Assembly: GCA_963770535.1 (NCBI GenBank)
Contig: CAVYPZ010000007.1
Span: 1,011,540 to 1,075,539 of the forward strand
Source: RYN-230 sp963770535
GTDB taxonomy: Bacteria; Actinomycetota; Actinomycetes; Streptosporangiales; Streptosporangiaceae
Reading direction: 5' to 3'
DNA: 64,000 nucleotides
This document shows positions 48,003-56,869 of this stretch, piece by piece. A model generated the notes under the pieces. The model made no database searches. It was not told where the DNA came from and saw only the letters and a program-made list of their open reading frames with translations. How positions within the stretch are numbered: the first letter of the stretch is position 1; every line of letters starts with the position of its first letter. The position numbers were made by a program, and so were the translations under genes.

Positions 48003-48914
48003 GTGATCGAGATTGATGGCCTGACCAAACGGTACGGGGAGAAGACCGCCATCGACGGGCTGAGTTTCGTGGTGGAGCCCGGGGTCGTCACCGGGTTCCT
48101 TGGCCCGAACGGGGCAGGGAAGTCAACGACCATGCGGGTGATCGCCGGCCTGGACCGGCCGACGAGCGGCACGGTCCGGGTCAACGGCAAGAGCTACCCC
48201 CGCTGTCCCGCCCCCATGTCCGAGCTCGGCATCCTGCTCGATGCGAGATCCGTCCATCCCGGATTGTCGGCCCGCAACAACCTGCTGGCGCTCGCGCGGA
48301 CGGCGGGCATCGGCCGCCGCCGCGTGGACGAGGTGATCGAGCTCGCCGGGCTGGCCGAGGTGGCGGGCGCGCGGGCCGGTGGTTTCTCGCTCGGCATGGG
48401 GCAGCGGCTCGGCGTCGCGGCCGCGCTGCTGGGCCAGCCGCAGACCGTGGTCCTGGATGAGCCGGTCAACGGCCTGGACCCGGACGGGGTCCGCTGGATC
48501 CGGTTGCTGCTCAGGTCGCTCGCCGAGGAAGGCCGGACGGTCTTCCTGTCCTCGCACCTGATGAGCGAGATGGCGCAGACCGCAACCCGGCTGGTCATCC
48601 TCGGGCGCGGCAAGCTCGTCGCCGAGACCAGCGTCGATGACTTCGTCGGTCATGCGCCCGCCGGCGATGTGCTGGTGCGCACCCCCGAAGCGGTGTCTTT
48701 GAGCCGGGTGCTCGCAGGCCCGGGCGTGACCGTGACGGAGGACGGCACCGACGTCCTGCGCGTGTCCGGTGTGACGGCCGAGCAGATCGGGACAACCGCG
48801 TGGCAGGCGCACCTGCCGGTTTTCGAGCTCACGCCCGCCAGGGCGTCGTTGGAGGAGGCATTCATGCAGGTCACGCAGGACAGTGTCGAATACCACGCCG
48901 GAGCGACGCGATGA
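48003..48914 (+). CDS. ABC-2 exporter ATPase (BcrA/NodI-like)
   Basis: A 303-aa ATPase. It opens MIEIDGLTKRYGEKTAIDGL, then the Walker A GPNGAGKSTTMRVIAGL, signature FSLGMGQRLGVAAALLG, Walker B TVVLDEPVNGLDPDG, and LSSHLMSEMAQ. The QxxxR-like C-terminal domain is the one used by bacitracin-type and lantibiotic self-protection exporters. GTG 48003 has GAGGA about 7 nt upstream. Four genes (ATPase, permease, kinase, regulator) run rightwards with 4-bp overlaps or very short gaps, so export is likely under control of the attached two-component system. Confidence 0.94.
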   Translation: MIEIDGLTKRYGEKTAIDGLSFVVEPGVVTGFLGPNGAGKSTTMRVIAGLDRPTSGTVRVNGKSYPRCPAPMSELGILLDARSVHPGLSARNNLLALARTAGIGRRRVDEVIELAGLAEVAGARAGGFSLGMGQRLGVAAALLGQPQTVVLDEPVNGLDPDGVRWIRLLLRSLAEEGRTVFLSSHLMSEMAQTATRLVILGRGKLVAETSVDDFVGHAPAGDVLVRTPEAVSLSRVLAGPGVTVTEDGTDVLRVSGVTAEQIGTTAWQAHLPVFELTPARASLEEAFMQVTQDSVEYHAGATR

Positions 48915-49747
48915 GCGCCGCGCTCGCGCCGGGTCCGGCCCCAGCCGCGGCCGCGGCGGCGGGGGTCCCGACGGCTGCCCGGCCGGTCACCCAGGCGCGT
49001 GTCATCCGCTCGGAGTGGACGAAGCTGCGGGCGCTGCGCTCGACCTGGGCCTGTGCCCTGACCGCGGTCTTCCTGATCGTCGGCGTGGGCGCCCTCCTCG
49101 CCGGGGGAAAGCCCTACCGGGTCTCGGCGGCTAATCCCGCCGTGACAGCCGTATCGACCAGCCTGTTCGGCATCCTGCTGGCCCAGCTGGTGCTCGGCGT
49201 GCTCGGGGTGCTGGTGTTCAGCGGTGAATACGGAACCGGGATGATCCGCGCGACGCTGGCTGTGGTCCCGTCGCGGCTGCCGGTGCTGTGGGCCAAGCTG
49301 CTCGTCCTGGCCGGGCTGGTGCTGCCCGTTGCCCTGCTCGCTGCGCTCGCCGAGTTCTTCGTGGCGACGGCTATCCAGTCGGCCCGGGGCGGGTCAGCGA
49401 TCTCGCTGTCAGATCCGGGCGTGCTGCGGGCCGTGGTCGGCGCGGCGCTGTACCTGTCGGTCGCCGCCGTCATCGGCCTGGCCCTGGGCGCTCTGCTGCG
49501 CAAGACCGCCGCCGGTATCTCGGTGTTCGCCGCACTGTTCCTGATCGCGCCGATCATCGTGGTGCATCTCCCGCATGCCATCGCGGGCATCGCGCCCTAC
49601 CTGCCGTCCAGCGCTGGCGGGGCCCTGTGGGGCCAGCCGCTGGTCGCCCATCCGCTGGGCCCGTGGACCGGATTCGCCGTGCTCTGCGGGTATGCGGTGG
49701 TGCTGGCTGGCCTGGCCGCCTGGCAGCTGCGGCGCCGCGACGCGTGA
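48911..49747 (+). CDS. ABC-2 type permease partner
   Basis: A 278-aa membrane protein with six TM segments. After an Ala/Pro-rich tail it reads VIRSEWTKLRALRSTWACAL, the standard cytoplasmic elbow and TM1 of these permeases, then GVLVFSGEYGTGMIRATLAVVPSR, the conserved loop. It ends GLAAWQLRRRDA. ATG 48911 overlaps the ATPase stop by 4 bp (ATGA). Confidence 0.92.
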   Translation: MSAALAPGPAPAAAAAAGVPTAARPVTQARVIRSEWTKLRALRSTWACALTAVFLIVGVGALLAGGKPYRVSAANPAVTAVSTSLFGILLAQLVLGVLGVLVFSGEYGTGMIRATLAVVPSRLPVLWAKLLVLAGLVLPVALLAALAEFFVATAIQSARGGSAISLSDPGVLRAVVGAALYLSVAAVIGLALGALLRKTAAGISVFAALFLIAPIIVVHLPHAIAGIAPYLPSSAGGALWGQPLVAHPLGPWTGFAVLCGYAVVLAGLAAWQLRRRDA

Positions 49748-49773
49748 ACCGCGCCGGGTGCGAGGATGCACAT

Positions 49774-50961
49774 GTGTCCTTCTGGAAGCCGGTCGAAGAC
49801 CCGGGAACGCGGACCCTGCGTTCCTGGGCCTTCGATATCGGCTGCGCCCTGTGCGCTTTCGCGGCGTCCCTGGCGCACTTCTCGTTCGGCCAGACGGCCC
49901 GTCCCGCTACGCTGCCGCTGGCGGCCAGCCTGGGCGTCGCGGCCCTGACCGCCCTGGCGCTGCCGCTGCGCCGCGTCTGGCCGGGCCCGGTGTTCGCCTG
50001 GACGATCCTGGCCGCTGCCGTCCTCGCGGTGTGGCCGGCCCACGGGGCGCTGTTCCCCGTCGCGCTGGCGATCGCCTTGTACACGGTCGCCGCGACGATG
50101 AGACGGTGGGAAGCGCTCGTCGCGGCGGTGCTGGTCGCCGGCCTCATGATCGCCGTCGTCGGTTACGACGGCACGCATGACTGGGGACTCGTGGTGTCGG
50201 ACGTGGCCGGATTCGCGGCCGCAGTGCTCATCGTGGGCCTGTATGTGAGCACCCGCCGGGCCTACCTCGCCGAACTGCGTGACCGGGCCCAGCGGATGGA
50301 GCGCGACCGCGATCAGAACAACGCCCTGGCCGCGGCGATGGAACGGGCGCGGATCGCCCGCGAACTGCACGACAGCGTCGCCCATCACCTCACCGTCATC
50401 GTGGCCCTGTCCGACGGCGCCCTGGCCGCCGTGGCCCGCGCACCCGACGAGGCATCCGAGGCCATCCAGGATGTGTCGCGCACCGCCCGGGAGGCACTGG
50501 CCGAGACCCGCCGGCTGTTCGGGGTGCTGCGGGCCGGCTCCGGGCCAGAGCTATGGCAGCCGCTGCCCGGCCTCACCGACCTCGACGATCTCCTGGGCCG
50601 GGTCCGGGCGGCCGGGCTGCCCGTCCGCTACGAGCGCGCGGGGAGCGCCGGGGACCTGCCGGCCGGCCTTCAGCTGGCCGTGTTCCGGCTCGTCCAGGAA
50701 GCGCTGACCAACACGATGAAGCACGCCGGCCCCGGCGCGAGCGCGACGGTCCGGCTCCAGCTCACACCAGCCGAGGTCTGCGTGGAGGTCGAGGACGACG
50801 GCACGGGCAGCGCCGGGGAAGCGGGCGGTCCAGGAGGCGGGCTGACCGGGATGCGCGAGCGTGTCAGCGCCTTCGACGGGGAACTGGACTGCGGCCCGCG
50901 CCAGCCGCGGGGCTGGCGGGTCGTGGCCCGCCTCCACCCCGACGCGGCGGCTGCGACATGA
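49774..50961 (+). CDS. DesK/NarL-class sensor histidine kinase
   Basis: A 395-aa kinase. Five to six TM segments fill residues 20-165, followed by a short coiled linker and the HisKA_3 box ARIARELHDSVAHHLTVIV with the phosphoacceptor His. The HATPase domain has QLAVFRLVQEALTNTMKHA (N box) and a glycine-rich GLTGMRERVSAFDGEL near the end. No extracytoplasmic sensor domain is visible, so it probably senses membrane state or the neighbouring transporter. Start choice: GTG 49774 has GAGGA 7 nt upstream; GTG 49744, overlapping the permease stop by 4 bp, is the alternative. Confidence 0.92.
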   Translation: MSFWKPVEDPGTRTLRSWAFDIGCALCAFAASLAHFSFGQTARPATLPLAASLGVAALTALALPLRRVWPGPVFAWTILAAAVLAVWPAHGALFPVALAIALYTVAATMRRWEALVAAVLVAGLMIAVVGYDGTHDWGLVVSDVAGFAAAVLIVGLYVSTRRAYLAELRDRAQRMERDRDQNNALAAAMERARIARELHDSVAHHLTVIVALSDGALAAVARAPDEASEAIQDVSRTAREALAETRRLFGVLRAGSGPELWQPLPGLTDLDDLLGRVRAAGLPVRYERAGSAGDLPAGLQLAVFRLVQEALTNTMKHAGPGASATVRLQLTPAEVCVEVEDDGTGSAGEAGGPGGGLTGMRERVSAFDGELDCGPRQPRGWRVVARLHPDAAAAT

Positions 50962-51653
50962 TCAGCGTGCTCCTGGTCGACGACCATCCCCTGATCAGGA
51001 AGGGCTTCCGGCTGGTCCTCAGCGCCGAAGCCGACATCGAGGTGGCCGGCGAGGCCGCTGACGGGCGGACCGCAGTCGACATGTGCTCCGCGCTGCGCCC
51101 GGACGTGGTGCTCATGGACGTCCGGATGCCCGGGCGGGACGGCATCGAGGCGACGCGCGACATCGTGGCCGCCGGGCTGCCTTCCCGGGTGCTGATCCTG
51201 ACCACCTTCGACCTCGACGACTACGTCTACGCCAGCCTGCGGGCCGGCGCCAGCGGCTTCCTGCTCAAAGACACCCAGCCGGATGCCCTGGTCGCCGCGA
51301 TCCATACCATCGCCGCCGGCGACGCGGTCCTGGCGCCCACTTCCACCAAGCGCCTCATCCGCCAGTTCGCCACCCAGCAGCCCGAACAGCCCAGCGGCCA
51401 GCGCGCCACCCAGATCCGCCAGGCCCTCACCGGCCGGGAGCGAGACGTCCTCTCCGGCATCGCGGCGGGCATGTCCAACAGCGAGATCGCGGCCGACCTG
51501 CATCTATCCGAGGGCACCGTGAAGATTCACGTCGGCCGGATACTCGCCAAACTCGGCTTGCGGGACCGCGTCCAGGCCGTCGTCCTCGCCTACGAATCCA
51601 GGCTGATAACTCCCCATACCGACCCCCCGGACAGCCCCGGCGACCCGCGCTGA
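50958..51653 (+). CDS. NarL/LuxR-family response regulator
   Basis: A 231-aa regulator. The receiver domain starts ISVLLVDDHPLIRKGFRLVL with the phosphoacceptor Asp in DVVLMDVRMPGRDG. The LuxR-type HTH is LTGRERDVLSGIAAGMSNSE and LSEGTVKIHVGRILAKLGL. ATG 50958 overlaps the kinase stop by 4 bp. It should control the ABC operon in which it lies. The last residues (DSPGDPR) are encoded by the first unit of a 23-bp tandem repeat. Confidence 0.94.
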   Translation: MISVLLVDDHPLIRKGFRLVLSAEADIEVAGEAADGRTAVDMCSALRPDVVLMDVRMPGRDGIEATRDIVAAGLPSRVLILTTFDLDDYVYASLRAGASGFLLKDTQPDALVAAIHTIAAGDAVLAPTSTKRLIRQFATQQPEQPSGQRATQIRQALTGRERDVLSGIAAGMSNSEIAADLHLSEGTVKIHVGRILAKLGLRDRVQAVVLAYESRLITPHTDPPDSPGDPR

Positions 51654-51700
51654 CCAGCCCCGGCGGCCCGCGCTGACCAGCCCCGGCAACCTGCGCTGAC
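51632..51700. repeat. Three 23-bp tandem repeats over the regulator stop codon
   Basis: cagccccggcgacccgcgc plus tgac is repeated at 51632-51654, 51655-51677 and 51678-51700 with 2-3 changes per unit. The first unit includes the response-regulator stop codon (TGA 51651-51653). Confidence 0.88.
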
Positions 51701-51783
51701 CAGCCCCGCCCCGCCGGCCAGGACCGGGCGTCCCGCCGCGCCCGGCGGATATCGACTTGCGGCAGGCAATAGGCTCGTTGTCC

Positions 51784-54243
51784 ATGCACGTCGACACGAT
51801 TTTCGGTGCCATCGGCCGCTGGGCCGTCCGCCTTCGCTGGCTGATCCTGCTGGTCTGGGTGTTCGGCGCGATCCTGGCTGTCACGCAGCTGCCGTCGCTG
51901 TCGAGCGTGACCCAGAGCAACAACTCCAAGTTCCTGCCCGCGAGCGCGCCCAGCCAGCACGCGATCGACCTGGCCGCGCCGTTCGGCAGCGCGAACCTGC
52001 TCCCGATCCCCGTCATCGCGGCGACCACCTCCGGGCCGCTGACCGCGGCGGACATCAGCGCCGTGAGCTCGCTGCAGACCAGCCTGCGCTCCGTAACCGG
52101 GATCCAGAAGGTGCTCGACGTCGGCCGCTCCGCCAACGGCGAGGCGGAGCAGTTGCTCGCCCTGGCCGCCAACAACAGCGGCAACCAGAACTACCAGCAA
52201 GACCTCATCGACAGCATGCGCGCGAAGATCGCCAGCGCCGGGCTGCCACCCGGGCTGCGCGTCCACCTGGCGGGCAGCATCGCCGTTCAGGTGGACCAGC
52301 AGAAGGCGTCCGGCAACACCGGCAACAAGGTGCAGGACCTGTCGCTGGTCTTCATCATCGTGCTGCTCGTGCTCATCTTCCGGTCGCTGACGCTCGCCAT
52401 CACCACGGTGCTGCCCGCCCTGCTGTCCGTGCTCATTTCCGGCCCCCTGGTAGCCGAGGCGGCCAAGCATGGCCTGCAGGTATCGCCGCTGGCCCAGTTC
52501 CTGCTGATCGTCCTGGTGCTCGGCGCCGGCACGGACTACGGGTTGTTCCTGGTCTTCCGGGTCCGGGAGGAGCTGCGGGCGGCCGGCCATGACGTGACCG
52601 GCATGGCCGGGGCGCCCGAGCAGGGCCTGTTCCGGTCCCTGCTCTCAGACTTCGCCGGACCCCGCCCGGCGGCGCGGACCGCGCTGGTCGAGTCGGTCAC
52701 CCGGGTCGGCGAGTCGATTACGTTCTCGGCCGCCACGGTCATCGCGGCGGTGCTGACCCTGCTGGCGGCCAGCTTCCCGTTCTACTCCAACCTCGGCATC
52801 CCGTTCGCGATCGCCATCGCGGTCACCCTGCTGGCCGGCCTCACGCTGCTGCCGGCGTTGCTGTCGATCCGGCTGTCGCTGCTGGCGATGAAGCGGACGC
52901 TGTTCAAGGCCATGTTCGGCCGGCCCAAGCTGCTGCCCTGGAGCATCCAGGGCAGCGGCGGCACCGGCGTCTGGGGCCGGGTGGCCGGCCGTATCGTGCG
53001 CCGCCCCGCGACCACACTGGTCATCGGTGTGGTGGCGTTCGGCGGCCTGGCCCTCGCCGTCCTCGGCTACACGGCGTCTGGCTTCGGCGGCAGCACGGCC
53101 CCGCCGGCGGGCAGCGACTCCGCGAAGGGCACGCTGCTGCTGACCAAGTACTTCCCGGAGTCGGCGGCGAACCCGACCTCACCGATCTTCAAGTTCAGCC
53201 AGCCGGTCTGGGCTGATCCCCAGGTCCTGGCCAAGGCGACCAGCGAGCTCAAGGCCAGCAGCCTGTTCACCACGGTGGCCGGGCCGCTCAACCCGAGCGG
53301 GCTGGTGCTGCCGCCCGCCGACTACGCCCGGCTGCACGCCGCGCTCGGGCCGGCCAAGGCCCTGCCGCCGGTCCCGCCGCCCGGTCTGGCCAGCAAGGTG
53401 CCGCCCGCGATCTACCAGCTGTACCGCAGCACCTCCAACTTCGTCAGCGCCGACGGGAAGACGGTGCAGTTCGCCGTCGGGCTGAAGGCCGGTGATCCCG
53501 GCAGCACGGCGGCCCTGCATGCCGTGCCGGCGATCCGCGCCGAGATCACCAAGGTAGGCACGTCGATAGGCGCCGTGGACTCGGCGGTCGGCGGCGAGGC
53601 GCCGGCCCTGTACGACATCAGTGCCGTGTCCAACAGTGACCTGGTCCGGGTCATCCCCATCGCGATCGTGGTGATCGGGCTCCTGCTGGCGATCGTGCTG
53701 CGCAGCCTGATCGCCCCGCTCTACCTCATCGCCTCGGTGGGCTTGTCCTACCTGGCCGCGCTCGGGCTCTCGGTGCTGCTGTTCGTCAACATCGGGGGGG
53801 AGAAGGGACTGGTCTTCTTCCTGCCGTTCCTGATGTTCATCTTCCTGCTCGCGCTCGGCGAGGACTACAACATCCTGGTCATGACCCGGATCAGGGAAGA
53901 GGCGCACAAGCTGCCGCTGCGCGAGGCGGTCACCAGGGCGATCGGGGTGACCGGCACGACGGTGACCTCGGCCGGCCTGGTGCTGGCCGGCACCTTCGTG
54001 GTGTTCGGCGTCGTGGCCGGCAGCGGGGCGGGCGGCAGCCAGTTCCGCGATATCGCGATCAGCCTCGCGCTCGGGATCTTGATGGATACGTTCCTGGTCC
54101 GGACCCTGCTCGTGCCGTCCACGGTGGTGCTGCTCGGCCGGTGGAACTGGTGGCCATCGAAGCTGACCATGGACCGCCCGGAGACGCCCGTGCCCGTATC
54201 CGGGCCCGGGGCGGCTGTGGCCGGGTCGGCCGGGCCGGAGTAG
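51784..54243 (+). CDS. MMPL-family exporter
   Basis: An 819-aa RND-type membrane protein with 12 TM segments in two halves. Each half has one TM helix, an extracytoplasmic domain, then five TM helices. The first half has LRWLILLVWVFGAILAVTQLP and LIVLVLGAGTDYGLFLVFRVREEL, where the GTDY motif carries the proton-relay Asp. The second half has FLMFIFLLALGEDYNILVMTRIREE with the matching GEDY. MMPL proteins export lipids, siderophores or hydrophobic metabolites using the proton gradient. ATG 51784 was chosen over a TTG at 51757. It is in line with, but not coupled to, the two-component operon. Confidence 0.93.
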   Translation: MHVDTIFGAIGRWAVRLRWLILLVWVFGAILAVTQLPSLSSVTQSNNSKFLPASAPSQHAIDLAAPFGSANLLPIPVIAATTSGPLTAADISAVSSLQTSLRSVTGIQKVLDVGRSANGEAEQLLALAANNSGNQNYQQDLIDSMRAKIASAGLPPGLRVHLAGSIAVQVDQQKASGNTGNKVQDLSLVFIIVLLVLIFRSLTLAITTVLPALLSVLISGPLVAEAAKHGLQVSPLAQFLLIVLVLGAGTDYGLFLVFRVREELRAAGHDVTGMAGAPEQGLFRSLLSDFAGPRPAARTALVESVTRVGESITFSAATVIAAVLTLLAASFPFYSNLGIPFAIAIAVTLLAGLTLLPALLSIRLSLLAMKRTLFKAMFGRPKLLPWSIQGSGGTGVWGRVAGRIVRRPATTLVIGVVAFGGLALAVLGYTASGFGGSTAPPAGSDSAKGTLLLTKYFPESAANPTSPIFKFSQPVWADPQVLAKATSELKASSLFTTVAGPLNPSGLVLPPADYARLHAALGPAKALPPVPPPGLASKVPPAIYQLYRSTSNFVSADGKTVQFAVGLKAGDPGSTAALHAVPAIRAEITKVGTSIGAVDSAVGGEAPALYDISAVSNSDLVRVIPIAIVVIGLLLAIVLRSLIAPLYLIASVGLSYLAALGLSVLLFVNIGGEKGLVFFLPFLMFIFLLALGEDYNILVMTRIREEAHKLPLREAVTRAIGVTGTTVTSAGLVLAGTFVVFGVVAGSGAGGSQFRDIAISLALGILMDTFLVRTLLVPSTVVLLGRWNWWPSKLTMDRPETPVPVSGPGAAVAGSAGPE

Positions 54244-54266
54244 GCCACCACGTTCCTGGGCGGCGA

Positions 54267-54464
54267 TCAGTACGGTTCCTGTGCTCCTGAACCTGGGATA
54301 TCTGGCCGCCAGTTCCGCAGCTCTTCGGCTGACTTTTCCAGGCCGAGTTCTTCCAGGGGGTTGCTGTGCCCCATGCGCAGGTGGTGCAGAACCGTGGCCA
54401 TGAATTCGTCCAGCGCCGCCGTTGGCTTAGGCCTGGGTGCGTGCTCCGGCTTGTCTTCTGTCAT
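54267..54464 (-). CDS. Small hypothetical protein
   Basis: A 65-aa charged protein. It is Pro/Lys-rich at the start (EDKPEHAPRPKPTAALDEF) and then forms a predicted amphipathic helical part (MATVLHHLRMGHSNPLEELG, LEKSAEELRNW). It belongs to no family I recognise. ATG 54464 is chosen; the frame is open to 54518, overlapping the desaturase end. It lies 25 bp downstream of the desaturase on the same strand and may be in its operon. Confidence 0.5.
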   Translation of the reverse strand: MTEDKPEHAPRPKPTAALDEFMATVLHHLRMGHSNPLEELGLEKSAEELRNWRPDIPGSGAQEPY

Positions 54465-54489
54465 AGGGGTAGCTTTCCACCGCAAGGGG

Positions 54490-55479
54490 TCAGCCAAGCT
54501 TCCCGAGGGGCAGGTCAAGACTGGAGTTGCGGCGGTGGGCGGCCAGCCGGTCGGGGTCGGGCCAGTGCACGCCGGTGGCCCAGCCCAGGTACTCGAACAG
54601 CCGGATCATGCCGGCGGAGATGTCCACCTGCCCGCGCTCGGCGCCGTGCCGCGCGCAGGCCGGGTCGGAATGGTGCATGTTGTGCCAGCTCTCGCCAAAT
54701 GACACCAGGGCGAGCGGCCACAGGTTGGTGGCCCGGTCGTGGCGGCGCGTGGTGAAGGGCCGGGTGCCGAAGACGTGGCACAGTGAGTTGACGCTCCAGG
54801 TGACGTGCTGCAGCACGGCGACGCGGACCAGCCCGGCCCACAGCAGCGCGGCCAGCGCCGCGCGCCAGGTGCCGCCGATGATCCACCCGGCAGCGAACGG
54901 CAGGGCCAGGGAGACGGCGGACAGGGCAGGAAAGCCGCGCGAGATCACCCGCATGGCGGGGTCAGCCAGCATGTCGGGCGCGTAGCGCGCAGGCGGGCTG
55001 GGGTCGTCGCGCAGCAGCCAGCCTGCGTGGGCGTGGGCCAGGCCGCGGAGCTGGGCGGCCAGGCTGGTGCCGTAGCGATAGGGGGAGTGCGGGTCGCCGG
55101 GCCGGTCGGTGAAGGCGTGGTGGCGGCGGTGGATCGCGACCCAGCCGATGACGTCGCCCTCGAAACTCATCGACCCGGCGACCGCGAGCGCGATCCGCAG
55201 CGGGCGGGCCGCCGTGAACGAACGGTGCGTCAGCAGCCGGTGGAACCCCACGCTGATCCCCAGGCCGGTGAGCACGTAGAAGCCGAGCGCCAGCAGGACA
55301 TCGGCCAGGCCCAGGCCATGGCCCCAGGCCAGCCACACCGCCACGGCCAGCCCCGCGAACGGCACGAGCACGATCGCGGCGGTCACGGCTGACCGGACAC
55401 CGCCCCCGACGGTCAGAGCGGGACGGCGGTCTCCGGGGAACGGCGCCCGGCCGTCATAATCGGCAGCGAGAACGTTCAT
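54490..55479 (-). CDS. Membrane fatty-acid (acyl-CoA) desaturase
   Basis: A 329-aa diiron membrane desaturase. All three histidine boxes are present: HRLLTH (GISVGFHRLLTHRSF), HRRHH (WVAIHRRHHAFTDRPGDPHS) and HNMHH (GESWHNMHHSDPACARHGAE). Four TM segments lie around them. It should introduce a double bond (usually delta-9) in membrane acyl chains with ferredoxin as electron donor. ATG 55479 is the start. The upstream region holds tandem repeats and a large hairpin, which may separate it from the next genes. Confidence 0.93.
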   Translation of the reverse strand: MNVLAADYDGRAPFPGDRRPALTVGGGVRSAVTAAIVLVPFAGLAVAVWLAWGHGLGLADVLLALGFYVLTGLGISVGFHRLLTHRSFTAARPLRIALAVAGSMSFEGDVIGWVAIHRRHHAFTDRPGDPHSPYRYGTSLAAQLRGLAHAHAGWLLRDDPSPPARYAPDMLADPAMRVISRGFPALSAVSLALPFAAGWIIGGTWRAALAALLWAGLVRVAVLQHVTWSVNSLCHVFGTRPFTTRRHDRATNLWPLALVSFGESWHNMHHSDPACARHGAERGQVDISAGMIRLFEYLGWATGVHWPDPDRLAAHRRNSSLDLPLGKLG

Positions 55480-55724
55480 GAACGGCTCCTGGGTGCGTGA
55501 CGAAGTGACGAGCGATGGAGCCGGTCATGTGGGTCAGATCGCGCCGAGACGCAAAAACTCCGGACCTGCGCTGTGCCCGTAAGGGTCGGGTGCAGCTGCC
55601 GGGGTCCGGAGCAACACCTTGACGGTACCCTTCCGCGACACCTGCGTCTATGGGCCGGGGAGCGGCCAGCAGCAAACGGTGGCGCGGGGCGCGGGCGCGG
55701 GCCGGCTGTGGGAGGAGCGGGGCC

Positions 55725-55828
55725 GGCCCCGTGGGCTGCGCGCCCGCCTCCCCCAGGGACGGCCCGTGGGCTGCCGCCCGCCTCCCCCAGGGACGGCCCG
55801 TGGGCTGGCGCCCGCCTCCCCCAGGGAC
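55725..55828. repeat. Three 34-36-bp tandem repeats upstream of the desaturase gene
   Basis: Near-identical units (ggcccgtgggctg, then c/g changes, then cccgcctcccccagggac) occupy 55725-55760, 55761-55794 and 55795-55828. They lie about 250-350 bp upstream of the desaturase start. Confidence 0.9.
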
Positions 55829-55870
55829 GACCGCCACATGGGAATCATGAGTCACATTGATCATGGCCGG

Positions 55871-55949
55871 GCTGACGTTTCACGTATCCGGTGCACACCG
55901 GTGTCCGGTTTATCCGGGTATTCATGCACCGCTTACGTGAAATGTCAGC
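55871..55949. repeat. Long imperfect hairpin (25-bp arms), REP- or MITE-like
   Basis: GCTGACGTTTCACGTA (55871-55886) is mirrored by TACGTGAAATGTCAGC (55934-55949). The pairing extends inwards through CGGTGCA/TGCACCG, giving 25-bp arms with three mismatches and a 29-nt loop. An inner CCGGTG-CA-CACCGG is also palindromic. The gap from 55480 to 56076 has no gene; this hairpin and the tandem repeats are its main contents. Confidence 0.78.
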
Positions 55950-56076
55950 CGACCCAGGACCGGGCGGCCTGCCGCGGGGGATAGCCGGGGTTTGTGGCCG
56001 GAAAGGGTCGTGACCACGCCCAGACCACGCCCCATCTCCGACCACTTCTCACCTGGGGCGCGCCCGCGCGATGAGC

Positions 56077-56769
56077 TTAAAGGGCCGCGACGTGCAGGAC
56101 TTCCTCCATGTAGCGGCCCGCGGCCTGCGAGGCCTCGTCCGGCGTCCGCCCCTGCTCCCGCGCGTCCATGTAGGCGGCGTACCAGTCCCACCAGTTGTGC
56201 GGGGCATGGGACTTCTCGTACGGGTCGTGATGCTCGGCCGTCTCGTGCAGCAGGGCGGCCCGGGAAGCGACGTTCCCGGTCAGGTCGTCCCACTCCCGGC
56301 CCGGCAGCCGGGTCTTGATCTCCTGGAGCTGCCACTCGTTGCCGTCGGGGTCGCTGAACGACGCGTACGTCTGGTAGGAGCGGCCTTGCGGGTCCCGGCC
56401 CGGGGCGGGCTTCCCATCGGCGAGGTGGTACAGCTCGCTGACCTCGGCGCCCCGGCTGACGAGGGCCGCGCGCGCCGCGTCGATGTCGAAGACGGCCAGC
56501 AGCAGGCGCCTGAGCGAGCCCGGCTCGTCGGTGGTGAGGCCCTTCCCGAACGCGACGGAGCAGGGCGAGTGGGGCGGTGTCAGCTGGACCACCCGGAAGT
56601 CCTCGCTGCGGGCGATGTCAGCGTCCAGCCGCCATCCGAGGCTCTGATAAAAGCGCTTGGCCCGGTCGACGTCGGAGACGGCTACGGTCACGACCTCGAG
56701 TTTCATGTTGACGGTCCCTGCCCCGGGCGTTTCCGCCGGGCTGGCGGCGCTTCCGTCGGTGCTGGCCAT
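56077..56769 (-). CDS. VOC (glyoxalase/bleomycin-resistance fold) protein with helical C-terminal extension
   Basis: A 230-aa protein. The first ~130 residues are one VOC unit: MKLEVVTVAVSDVDRAKRFY with QSLGWRLDADI, and closing SFSDPDGNEWQLQEIKTR, whose Glu is a usual metal ligand. The second part (YEKSHAPHNWWDWYAAYMDA followed by REQGRTPDEASQAAGRYMEE) is a helical tail found in a set of actinomycete VOC proteins. Substrate is unknown. ATG 56769 has GAAGGAG about 8 nt upstream. Confidence 0.87.
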   Translation of the reverse strand: MASTDGSAASPAETPGAGTVNMKLEVVTVAVSDVDRAKRFYQSLGWRLDADIARSEDFRVVQLTPPHSPCSVAFGKGLTTDEPGSLRRLLLAVFDIDAARAALVSRGAEVSELYHLADGKPAPGRDPQGRSYQTYASFSDPDGNEWQLQEIKTRLPGREWDDLTGNVASRAALLHETAEHHDPYEKSHAPHNWWDWYAAYMDAREQGRTPDEASQAAGRYMEEVLHVAAL

Positions 56770-56869
56770 GCTGGTCTCCTTCGTGTGGTCGGTCTCGGTA
56801 TCAGCGTGCTGCCTGTGGTGGTTCCTCGCGCCCGTGGGGTCCCTGGTCACTACCCTGGTCGGCCAGCAC

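Noticed and set aside
55725..55949. Repeats considered as a CRISPR array
   Set aside because: The units are directly tandem without unique spacers, there are only three, and no cas gene is present.
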